DNA from: Pollenia angustigena
Lineage: Eukaryota > Arthropoda > Insecta > Diptera > Polleniidae
Direction: 5' to 3'
DNA length: 64,000 nucleotides
Assembly: GCA_930367215.1 (NCBI GenBank)
Contig: OV884059.1
Span: forward strand, 97,452,993-97,516,992
Both the position numbers and the translations under genes were made by a program. The notes under the pieces are model-generated. The model saw only the letters and a list, made by a program, of their open reading frames with translations. It was not told the origin of the DNA and did no database searches. Below, one piece after another: positions 55,381 through 64,000 of the stretch (position 1 is its first letter; every line of letters starts with the position of its first letter).

Positions 55381-56917
55381 ACAATTCCACGGATAATTAC
55401 CTCGACAAAAATGCCAATATTTTTGGGTAATTAAGCGGGGTAAGCATTTAAACGAATACGCTTAACTACCTCGTTGAGGTAATAATAAGAATACGTTTAA
55501 CAACCTCATTGAGGTAATTAAGCGAATTCGTTTAAATACCTCAGTGAGGTAACGAGCCCCAGCCACGTCAAGAATGAAAGATTGTCAATAACAATTTTAA
55601 TTAATTTTCATGTAGTAAAATTCCTTTCTTCATAAAAATAATTTAATGAAAAATTAAATTTCATGAACTTAAGCCTAATTGAAAATATTAAAAATTTGGA
55701 TTAAAAGCCATAAATAGTTCAACAAAATAACCACAATACTAATTATTTACAAGATAACTTAACTTTGATGTATGAAAAAATTTAAGAAAGGAATTTTTAC
55801 TTGTATCAGCTTAATCTTAAGAGATAGCAATGGCATAAACAATGGGATTTGTTGTCTTATATTTTGTCTGTAGTGCTTTCTGAGATGTCCTGTCATATCC
55901 TACTACTACACATGGAAGACGTAAATATGCAATTACATGGTTTTTCTTGTGCGACCAATGAATGCAGAAACAATATATTTATGCGTTTAGAGCTTTTAAT
56001 GAATTTTGGTATCGATTTGTTTGTAAATAATTTCCATATTGTAGCCATTGCTGCATATTTATTGCACACATATTTTAAGTTTTTAAAAAATAAATAAAAA
56101 TGCTTAAAAATCTGGTTAACAGATGAATTTTCTGTTGCCTTAATTTCGCCACCTACATTAAATTTTCACTGTACAATTTTAAGTAATAGCAAGTTTTTGA
56201 TGAAGATAAATGTTTTTCGCAACTTATAACATAGAAACCTAGACGCATCGTTTAGTAAACGATAGAATCAGAAACACTTGTTTATGTAATCTTTTTGTGT
56301 GCGTCCGTCCGTCCATCCATCTTGCTGGTTGTATGTCCATGTAAACCTTGTGCGAAAAGTTAAGGTAGCAGTTTTAAGATAATTTGATAAAATTGGGTAA
56401 ATACGTTTAATTGTCATAAAAAAGAAACATAGTCCCCATGCAAACTTCAAAGTTTAATCTCTTTAAGACAAAATTTTTATAAATTTGGTGTATTTAGATT
56501 ATATATAACTCTTATATGAATCTTGATCGCATAACATAACTTTTAATGCAAATATTAATTTGTTGAATATTTTGCTTTCAATCAAGCCACATTTTGTTTT
56601 TTAGGCATATTTTTTTAAAAAAAATTTAGTGCATATTTTCAAATTATTAACATGTAAAACTTGGTTACATTACTTGTTGTGTTTTTGTCAAATATGTATG
56701 TAGTACTCAGGCAATTAAACGAATCAAATTTAGGTATAATTTTGTTTTGGGAGTTAAATTTTTAAGGCAATTATCCGAATCGGGTAATTAAGCGTGTGGC
56801 AATTAAACGTGGATTTTTGTTTAAAAAATGGAAGAAAAAAAATCGGGGATTTAAAACTCGAGGTAAATAAGCGTGAAAGGCACTTAAGCGTGGGGTAATT
56901 AACCGGGTTATACTGTA
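55381..56917. mobile_element. Possible pogo-like element remnant
   Basis: The right end, read inward, is CAGTATAACCCGGTTAATTA with an adjacent TA, resembling pogo/Tigger termini. A weaker counterpart, CAATTCCACGGATAATTACC, next to TA, lies at about 55381. GGTAATTAAGCG-like words are frequent near both ends. No transposase found. The left boundary is uncertain. Confidence 0.35.
55460..55560. repeat. Palindrome-bearing tandem repeats
   Basis: Three units of about 45 bp, each with TACGYTTAAC-like sequence and a palindrome of the form ACCTCRNTGAGGT (at about 55469, 55515 and 55547). Confidence 0.65.
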
Positions 56918-57244
56918 GTATTACAATAAAGTAAGATTTCTTTGCTTTGTTTTTTATTAAATTATGGTGTGAAAAATTATGTTTCACAATTACCGCCGAA
57001 TGTGGTATAGATGATATACTTTTGGCAATTCTACTGATATCTGGAAACATAAGTTTAGGTATTTATTTTATGTTTCAATTCTCCAACCCTAGAACAGAAT
57101 ACTTCAATGTTGAATGTTTAAATTGTACTAAAAATGTCATTGGAGTACTTCAGTACTTTTGAAATGCTTATAGTACTGAAAAAAGTACAATTGTACTAAC
57201 TTTATCATCCCTGTGCTGTAGTAATTGTTGTTATTGAGTTTCGT
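56918..57244. other. AT-rich region, no gene recognised
   Basis: Nothing that I can support. Confidence 0.45.
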
Positions 57245-58286
57245 CTAATAAGCAGGGTTGTCAGATGTGGCGATTTCTCGCCAAACGTGGCGATTTTCAA
57301 ACATGCTTGGCGACCTAATTTTTGATTTGGCGACATGGCGATTTATAAAATTTTTTAAATCGCCAACTGGCTATTTTTGATAACCTATGAATTTGTTTTG
57401 AAATCCGTTAATTAAAATACATAGAAATAATATTATTTTATTTCTCGTATTTTTATGAACGAAATTTCAGGCAATCATATATATGATAGGTATTTGAAGG
57501 TATGTTAAAATGGCTGATGAAGTTAATGAAAATCTTTTAGAAAAGAGTTTTTTATATATAAAATTGCTCTTGAAAAAATCAATAAATAGAATTCCTTAAA
57601 ACACGAATATGTTTTAACTCTATAAACATTTTCACATTATACTTATATGGGCATTTCCGTCAAAAGGTCCACCGTGAGCGAAAATTTAAAAGTTGTTAAA
57701 AGCTGATTATTTTTCGATATTGTTATAGAGAAATATTTAGATTTTACTAAATTTTATAAATTTACCCATTAATTTGTTCACTTAGATAAATAAGCAGACT
57801 GCAAAGTTGTACAAAGGCAATTTCTTATTTGTGATAATATTTTATTGTATGTTTTCTTACATATTATCTTCTTTAAGAGAGGTGATATATGATAACAAAT
57901 ATTGCAAAAAATTTCTCTTACAAGGTGTGTAATCTATGGAAGAGTTCGAAAAGAAATATGTAATTCGGATTAACGGTAAATTTTTATTTTGTTTTAATCA
58001 TTTTGTAATGTCATGTTCAACCCTGAAGAAGATCATTTATTACCACTGCGTCATAACTGCAAGTAGGAGGTTTGTGAAAATATTAATTTAAACAAAGTTT
58101 TTTTACATACTATTAAACAACAATAAGTAAATTGTTGAGAAATTAAATTTTAATTGTTTTCGACTTTCCGAAGTTGGTCACGTTCAACACCGTAAGTATC
58201 AAATTTGCTTGTTGAGATGTTGAAAACATATTCTAACTTACTATATGTATGGATACACGTTTTATTATTTGCATAAATTTAGATGA

Positions 58287-59060
58287 GTGCAAAGTGTGAG
58301 GATAAGAATAAAGAGAAAATGCAAACAATGGAGAGAAAATTTGAAGAAAGATCCATTAAAGCTAAAGACTTACCTTTTGAAAAACAAAGAAAGAATGCAA
58401 AAGAATAGAACGACAGGGAAAGCATTGGCTAAAAAAAATAAAGAAATGATTATAGAGAAGAGAGAAAAAGATCGTGTTAGAAAGAGAAATAGTCGAAACA
58501 AAATGAAAGAAGTAGTAAAGAGCCCGCCTGTGTCATATAAATGTAAACAAACATTGTCAAAAGCAATGCAAAAAGTGGAAAATGCATTGCCTAAGGACAT
58601 AAATAAAAAATGGAAAATTCTGGACGTTTTGACTAAAAAATATAAAAATGTTATTGGCAACAGTGAGAGCCAACCCAGCAACATGGGAAATTATCAAGAA
58701 GCCATTGTAAAATTTTATACAAGCGATTATGTTAGCGTGCAAGCTGCTGGAAAGAAAGATACAATATTGTATGGTGGTCAAATAGTTGCCAAACGATTTA
58801 TGCTGATGACGGTATCAGAGGCTTATCAATTATATAAAACTGATTTTCCGAACGAAAGCGTAAGCAAGAAAACATTTTTCAAATCAAGACCTAATTATGT
58901 ACATTTGACAAATAAGATGCCGCATAACATGTGTGTTTGCATGTATCATGCCAATTTTGCTTTTTTATTAGAAGGCTGCGCGAAACTAATACCGTCTTTT
59001 CCAAACAATTTCCAATGCTTTTTACAATCAGTAAAATTGTGCAAGGGATTTAAAATATGA
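58287..59060 (+). CDS. N-terminal transposase-like protein, unknown family
   Basis: 257 codons. Residues 1-75 are very rich in Lys and Arg with repeated (R/K)-x-R-x-R patterns, a likely DNA-binding or nuclear-targeting region. Residues about 130-180 are mixed. A motif around KKTFFKSRPNYVHLTNKMP followed by HNMCVCMYHANF resembles a module I remember from large uncharacterised proteins of insects and cnidarians, where a domain like the next ORF follows. Here the second ORF begins 28 bases after this stop in another frame, so the two are probably pieces of one gene separated by a frameshift, a small intron or a deletion of the Cys-rich linker. I give no name; the function as a transposase component is inference from the surrounding terminal repeats. 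Confidence 0.5.
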   Translation: MQSVRIRIKRKCKQWRENLKKDPLKLKTYLLKNKERMQKNRTTGKALAKKNKEMIIEKREKDRVRKRNSRNKMKEVVKSPPVSYKCKQTLSKAMQKVENALPKDINKKWKILDVLTKKYKNVIGNSESQPSNMGNYQEAIVKFYTSDYVSVQAAGKKDTILYGGQIVAKRFMLMTVSEAYQLYKTDFPNESVSKKTFFKSRPNYVHLTNKMPHNMCVCMYHANFAFLLEGCAKLIPSFPNNFQCFLQSVKLCKGFKI

Positions 59061-59088
59061 ATTAGTTCCTTTATTTTTTTTAAATAAA

Positions 59089-59949
59089 ATGGATGAAACA
59101 GTAAAATGGCAACATTGGCGGAAAATCGATGATCGCGTTTCGCTAACTTATACCATGGATGCATTATCTGAGCTTGTTCACGAACTAGAAGCACAACTAC
59201 CCGCATTTAAATTGCATTTTTTTATTAAACGCACCCAACAGAAATATTTCGATGAAATAAAAAAAAATATAAGGGCAGGTGAAGTAGCTCTGCAAATTAA
59301 TTTTGCTGAAAATTACCGGCTCATTGCACAAAATGAGGTTCAGAGTGCTCATTTTAGTTACAGGCAGGTAACTATTTTTACTTGTGTGGCTTGGTTTTTT
59401 GGAGAAACAAAGTCTTTCTCTGTAGTCAGTGACAAATTAAGCCACTGCAAAGATGATGTTTTCTGTTTCTTAACGAAACTTATAAAACAGATACAAAACC
59501 AATATGGTGGCTACTCAAAAATGTTTGTGTTCTCAGATGGAAGCAGCTAGCAGTTCAAAAACAAATTTATTATTTCGAGTCTACCTGGTTTTGTAAGTCA
59601 ATTTGGTTGCAGGTACATGGAGTGGAACTTCTTCGCTACCTCGCATGGAAAAGGCGCTGTTGATGGAGTGGGAGCAGTTTTAAAACGAAAAATTTGGCAA
59701 ATTACCAAATCAAAAAATTTAGTTTTACCTGATGCTTATTCATTTGTCGAATGTGCAAGGCATAATCTTCATGGGGTAGATATTTATTACATCTCGTCTG
59801 ACCAAATAGAAGAGTTTTCCCTTCAATTGGTTAATAAATGGAAGGATATACAAAAAATTCCTGGCATTCAAAAACTACATTCATTTTCATGTGAAGGTGA
59901 CCGAATAAAAGCAGCTCGGACTGCATATTCGCTCAAAAAATTAATTTAA
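59089..59949 (+). pseudogene. C-terminal transposase-like (RNase-H-fold candidate) with an in-frame TAG
   Basis: One frame of 287 codons broken only by TAG at 59548-59550. Motifs in order: LQINFAENYRLIAQNEVQ and SAHFSYRQVTIF (about residues 85-110), FSVVSDKLSHC, MFVFSDGSS, then the stop, QFKNKFI, and WNFFATSHGKGAVDGVGAV. The spacing of acidic motifs (FAEN, SDG, DGVG) suggests a DDE/RNase-H-like catalytic fold; this is inference. Relatives that I remember have Asp where this one has Asn in INFAEN, possibly a lost catalytic residue. The TAG is followed by C, a context often leaky in eukaryotes, so readthrough is conceivable, but a single inactivating mutation is the simpler reading. Confidence 0.55.
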
Positions 59950-60769
59950 TTTATGTTCTATTATCTATTTTATACTATTATGAATAAATTTGTTTCAAAG
60001 TCACTAATCATTATTTAGTTTAATTATTACGGAAAAAATTTCACGTTCGAAATGTCACGTATCGACCCAGATTTTAGCTTAAAAAAAAGAAAATACAGAT
60101 GATTTTGGAATCAAACCAAGACATTTTAATGTTACATTGCTACGTAAAATTCTCAAAGTAGTTTGACTAAAAAATTGTGTCAGGTTTCGCTGAATTACGC
60201 CTTTTTATACATGGCCATAAAAACTACTTCTGTTTTTTCACGTTCGAACCGCTACTTCTTTTGCCATTATCTTTGACCTAGAATCGCGCTCTCCATAAAC
60301 TTAAGCATAGACAACAGTGCTTTCTTAGTGCTTTAATTTAAGGGTAAAGAAAACGTAAAAATATTTTTTCCTTAAAATGTTATTGCATTTTTGATGCGTA
60401 CGACTGTCACGTTCAACACTTTGGAACTACCCATATGTATGTGGCAATTTATTATCACAGATAAAATATGTTGTTGTTATTGATATTTTAAAGATCTTTA
60501 TGAATCCTATCATACCTTTGGACGTTTATGAAACACAATGGAAAAATAAGCGTTGGTTAATTGGAAAGATAACTAAATAAGTTCAGGAAAACATTTTAAA
60601 GCTACAAGGATACGGCAGGTACGTAACATTTTAAGGACTTTACTTTGGCTGTCCGTAATATGCGGTTATTACAACTAGTAATGCCTGTGTTGAAACTATG
60701 AACGCCACTAAAACTCGCCTTTGAATTATAATGCAATACGAACTTCTTGACGCGTTATTAGGAGTTATA

Positions 60770-60896
60770 CAGGCATGTTCTGAAAATCACAAGATTTCAA
60801 ATCACTTGTGATTTTATGAAAAAAGCATTTTGTCCAGAACACCTTTTTTTTGATTTCAAATCACTTTCACAAAAAGTGATTTTCAGAACATGCCTG
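60770..60896. mobile_element. MITE with 21-bp ends, 127 bp
   Basis: CAGGCATGTTCTGAAAATCA (plus C) at the left is matched by its inverted copy at the right. ATA lies on both sides (60767-60769 and 60897-60899). It is inserted in the outer hAT-like element, outside the inner transposon. TCAAATCAC-like words repeat inside. Confidence 0.8.
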
Positions 60897-61568
60897 ATAA
60901 GTTGTATGAATGGGAATAGTACATGTTGCACTTCTTTTGTACTTTTGTTGAATAAATGTAATACCCTCACAATGTACTCCAAATGAAGCGTTTTAGATAT
61001 ATAATAAAACTGCAACTATTGTATATAGTGCATTTTTAATATTTGTTAAGTACTAGCCGCAAAAAATATTTTTTTGTTGCTTTAAGTAGACTACTATAAA
61101 TTATTTTATAGTAAACATCGTACCTTTTTGGTGTTCACTAACTATTTTTATTTCGCTCTAAATAAAAATTAAGCAAAATATATATTATGGCGACTTTTTT
61201 TGAATTTTTGGCGTATTTAAGCGATACGGAACTAATTTTGTTTTTAGGATTTATAAAAAAATATTTTTAATAATTTAAAAAATATGTTTTTTATTCTCAA
61301 AAACTTGTAAACAAAGGTTTTGGCGATTTTTGCGATTTTTGATATTGAATTTGGCGAAAAAGGTCAAAATCGATCTGACAACCCTGCTAATAAGCTGTTG
61401 CTACGTTGATCTCTTCTTGCATTTCTCTTGTTTGCGGTTTTTTTTGTTGTTTTTTTATACTCTTCACCACAAGTGGTGGATTTTAATGTGTTTTTTACGC
61501 ATACACATGTATGTAAGTATGTTCATTAAATGCTCTCAATATATTTTAATTTAACGCTCCTTCAGTAA

Positions 61569-62327
61569 AGCTGAAGGTCCACACCATGCGTTCATGCGTA
61601 GATGCGTATGATACTTTTTGTGCATTTTATGCGTTTCTAAATTCAAGTTACATGCAATGCGTTTCATGCGCCAAATTTTTTTTTTTATCAGCTGTTGTGC
61701 TAATATGTTTAACAATTAAAAACAATTTTGCAAGAAATTGAGAGTGTAATTGATATTTTAATAGAATTTATTTAATAGAATTCATAGGGGAGTAAGCTTT
61801 TATTATAAAAATATTCGTGATTTTTCACGGTATCAATATGTTTCCAATTCATGGCATTTGTTAAAAAAAATAATAAACACAGCAAAGATGACACTCAGAA
61901 GATAAAAGCAATCGATAAGTAGAATGGCAAATTTTGTTCTTGTTAAATTGTGCTAAAAATTAATTTTAATGTATTTTATTCATAAAAGTTTATACAATCT
62001 TTATAACGAAAGCTTTTTCTCTTATTAAAAACCTTTTTGAATGCAAAAACATAGTAAAAAGTAATCCACCACACAAACATATTTATCGATAACATTGAAA
62101 ATAAAATATGATTTGCCATCCATGGCCATCAATAACAGCTGACTTTTTTTCACCACACATGCGACGGATACAAAAGTAGTAAGTAAACCTACTTTCATGC
62201 GTTGATGCGTCTATGCATTCTTTGCATTTTGTTGTGTAACTTGTCATATACAATTACACTGATTCAACTTTTTTGTCAAATGCATAAAAAGGACAGACGC
62301 ATAAACGCATGGTGTGGACCTTCAGCT
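61569..62327. mobile_element. TAA-flanked MITE, 759 bp
   Basis: Ends AGCTGAAGGTCCACACCATG are perfect inverted repeats continuing into CGTT(C/T)ATGCGTC-like sequence. Flanked by TAA at 61566-61568 and 62328-62330. The uninterrupted composite copies (for example around 53875) lack it and confirm the site. PIF/Harbinger-type duplication; many ATGCGT words inside; no ORF. Confidence 0.85.
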
Positions 62328-62339
62328 TAAAGCCGTTCG

Positions 62340-62395
62340 TAGCTGAGTTGTCTAAGTTCTCGCTTAAGGCTCGTAAGATTGCGAGTTCAAATCTC
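62340..62395 (+). ncRNA. tRNA-derived SINE-like segment, copy 3
   Basis: TAGCTGAGTTGT A-box-like at 62340 and GAGTTCAAATC B-box-like at about 62383, both with substitutions relative to copies 1 and 2, so a decayed pol III head. Confidence 0.5.
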
Positions 62396-62646
62396 AAAAC
62401 TGAGTTTTTTTTTATTTTTATTTAATTTTTGTATGCGCGATTTTAAGATTAAATAAAAAATTATACAACGAATTTCAAACATCAACTTTGGCAAAAGAGG
62501 AAACGGACTTAGATATATAAATTTTTTGATTTTGTCATATTCTTCGGCATGACGAAATGAAAAGTTGGCGGTGCTCAATTTATATTTATTTATATCTAAA
62601 GAACAATATTTATATATAACTTTTTGTTGTTCTTACATAGGGTAAG

Positions 62647-63046
62647 TGTTCCTAAAGTCGGCATGTCCCAGTAGTCGGCATATTTTGCATTTAAACGTTA
62701 ATAAATAAGAAATGCGGTTTTTACATTCATAAATAGCATCAAGTTTGTCAAGAAAATTTACTCATCTTTCCATTAGTAATAATTAAATTGGAGGAAGATG
62801 AGTATTTTTGCCAAATTTTGAAGTCTTAAGTGACAAGCTCTTGAACTTGTGCGGTGACCCTTGTTTTTCAAAAAAAAATTAGTGTTAGAGCTAACTTTAA
62901 AAGGCAAATAGTCATATTATTTATGGGAAGTTTATTACTTATAAAGTTTAAAAAGGTAAAAAGTCTATTCAATTTTGTCGTAAAAGTAAAAAAATTTACA
63001 AAAAGTAAATATTTTATTAATTTTGTTGGGTGCCGACATTAGGAAC
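62647..63046. mobile_element. GTCGGCA-rich inverted-repeat element, ~400 bp
   Basis: TGTTCCTAAAGTCGGCA at the left pairs with TGTTCCTAATGTCGGCA read from the right. GTCGGCA or TGCCGAC recurs four or more times in 63060-63290, next to AGTAGTC and CCTAAAGTC words, so there is either a second copy or a longer arrangement. The ends are not certain. Confidence 0.55.
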
Positions 63047-64000
63047 AAAAATTTTCAAAATTTCCTTTGGTCGGCATTGGGTGCCGACTACTGGCAAATC
63101 AGTATTTTTCTCTGATTACACTCAAATTTGAGTAAATTGTTCATCAATCGTGCCTCTTGCCTCTGAGATAACAGAAAATGATTTTAAAAGGAGTTTACCC
63201 AGTAGTCGGCATGATTTCTTTTGAGTATCTCATGACCTGCCGACTATAGGATAAGTGTTGTCCTAAAGTCGGCAGCAATTTTATTTCTAGTTTAACTGTA
63301 TATGGGGTCCCAAAACAGTATATTTTTTAAAATTTGTAAGGACTATTAGATACTTGCATTTCATTTACACACTTATTTCAGTAAACTTAAATATGAAAAG
63401 TAAGAAAAAAATGTTAATTTTTAGATTTACTGAAGTGGCCCTACAAATAAAAGGTTTGATATCTATACTAGGTGCCAGCCAGAAATGAAGCTTTCCAAGC
63501 TCCATTTTACAGGACAGAATACAAGTTTAGTCAAATGCTAAACAGGATAAGTTAGTAAAATAGTGGCTCGTCCTCTCCAAATGCAAACTTCCGGTAAAAA
63601 TTTATTACATTCTGAACACAGTTCAAGCGATTTTAAAATTTATCGTCCTTGAATCTGTATTTAAGCTTAGCTGTTAAGAAAGCAGAGGCAATTAGTAAAG
63701 GACGAGCTAAAGTCCCTGAAGAAAAACCATCTCATCGAACAAATTGTTGTTGATATTTTGGATGATCCGTCCAAAATATGTAATGGCGATAAGATAAGTC
63801 CCAATGGTTGAATTTCCATATGTAAGATTTGAATTTGAAATCAAACTATCAATTTTCCGATGTTGAAAGTAAAATTTTTTTTTATTAAATTTATATTTTA
63901 ATTGATTCCAATAAAATATTACATTCAAATTCACTTATTGCAATAAAAATGAAATCAGAATCAAAATCTTCGTTTCCTTCAAATGACTCTCCTTACAAAT
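63047..64000. other. GTCGGCA repeats, then AT-rich sequence without a gene
   Basis: 63060-63290 continues the GTCGGCA motif cluster. Beyond it I recognise no gene or element up to the window edge. Confidence 0.45.

Larger units (their letters stand above)
57649..60432 (+). mobile_element. ATAT-flanked transposon encoding an unnamed transposase-like protein
   Basis: Begins GGGCATTTCCGTC and ends, read inward, GGGTAGTTCCAAAG. ATAT lies directly outside both ends (57645-57648 and 60433-60436). TCACGTTCAAC-like motifs recur at about 58010, 58177, 60042, 60239 and 60407. The coding region (58287-59949) lies between. A 4-bp duplication is reported for Sola elements, but I cannot confirm that the protein belongs there. 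It sits entirely inside the hAT-like element. Confidence 0.6.
57253..61386. mobile_element. hAT-like element containing a second transposon
   Basis: Terminal inverted repeats CAGGGTTGTCAGAT are perfect and flanked by CTAATAAG at 57245-57252 and 61387-61394, an 8-bp duplication as in hAT elements. TGGCGA or its complement occurs at least nine times within about 120 bp of the left end and 190 bp of the right, probable subterminal binding repeats. After removing the inner element (57649-60432), about 1.35 kb of non-coding sequence remains, so the outer element is non-autonomous. Confidence 0.88.
61456..62640 (+). mobile_element. Composite tRNA-like repeat, copy 3, split
   Basis: Starts with TATACTCTTCACCACAAGTG, continues through CGCATACACATG and CTCAATATATTTTAATTTAA, and reaches the tRNA-like part at 62331-62395 after a 759-bp insertion (61569-62327). 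The tail matches copy 1 (CAACTTTGGCAAAAGAGGAA, then GACGAAATGAAAAGTTGGCG). It lacks the first mini-me head. Confidence 0.65.

Noticed and set aside
55460..55560. CRISPR-like array
   Set aside because: Only three diverged units, each palindromic and without unrelated spacers, in a eukaryotic transposon-rich context.
58370..58781. Minus-strand ORFs of 104 and 74 codons
   Set aside because: Both are antisense shadows of the Lys/Arg-rich plus-strand ORF and have hydrophobic, low-complexity translations.

Overview
The window looks like a transposon-dense, AT-rich stretch of an insect nuclear genome, most likely a brachyceran (higher) fly. The grounds are the retroelement families (Ty3/Gypsy, BEL/Pao, Penelope), the dipteran mini-me type repeats with paired (TA)n and (GTCY)n tracts, and a primer-binding site matching the 3' end of insect tRNA-Lys(CTT) as I remember it. 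I recognise no host single-copy gene. Every protein-like ORF I could interpret belongs to a mobile element, intact or decayed.

Layout. 1-2720: AT-rich DNA without a recognisable gene. 2721-16111: a complete 13.4-kb Ty3/Gypsy LTR retrotransposon on the minus strand, with very long LTRs (3279 and 3233 bp), a CTAG target duplication, intact gag and pol in a -1 frameshift arrangement, a tRNA-Lys primer-binding site and no env. 16676-17181: 3' end of a Penelope-like element (PLE). 17202-19880: a run of small inverted-repeat elements (TTAA-, TA- and TAA-flanked). 20010-21330: a repeat with a three-part higher-order tandem structure. 22923-24474: a wrecked Tc1/mariner-superfamily element interrupted by a 600-bp foldback. 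27170-28528: an internally deleted piggyBac-like element. 29460-38612: small elements and relics. 39588-40079: a G-run-rich inverted-repeat element. 40368-41982: a hAT-like element with an 8-bp duplication and nested smaller elements. 42661-48492: a decayed PLE whose 3' UTR holds about 3.25 kb of satellite-like repeats and further insertions. 49990-51060: a BEL/Pao 5' fragment. 51070-54360: a composite mini-me/tRNA-like repeat split by two insertions. 55381-56917: a possible pogo-like relic. 57253-61386: an outer hAT-like element with an inner ATAT-flanked element that encodes an unfamiliar transposase-like protein. 61456-63290: another tRNA-like composite and a GTCGGCA-rich inverted-repeat element.

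How the parts work together. The LTR element is the only unit that looks potentially functional: 5' LTR, primer-binding site, long leader, gag, a G-GGA-AAC slip site, pol (protease, RT, RNase H, integrase), a hairpin and a polypurine tract follow each other in the expected order, and the LTRs differ by only about nine substitutions by eye. The rest are mostly short non-autonomous elements, often nested. Because the same composite repeat occurs three times, its uninterrupted copies serve as empty-site references that give exact boundaries and target duplications for several insertions.

Best candidates for something undescribed: the inner element at 57649-60432 with its unnamed protein family and in-frame TAG; the satellite-loaded Penelope 3' UTR and its variant hammerhead-like motif; the perfect palindrome that has replaced the Penelope RT catalytic YVDD; and the repeat-built 3.2-kb LTRs. 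All coordinates and comparisons were made by eye. No database search or alignment was run.
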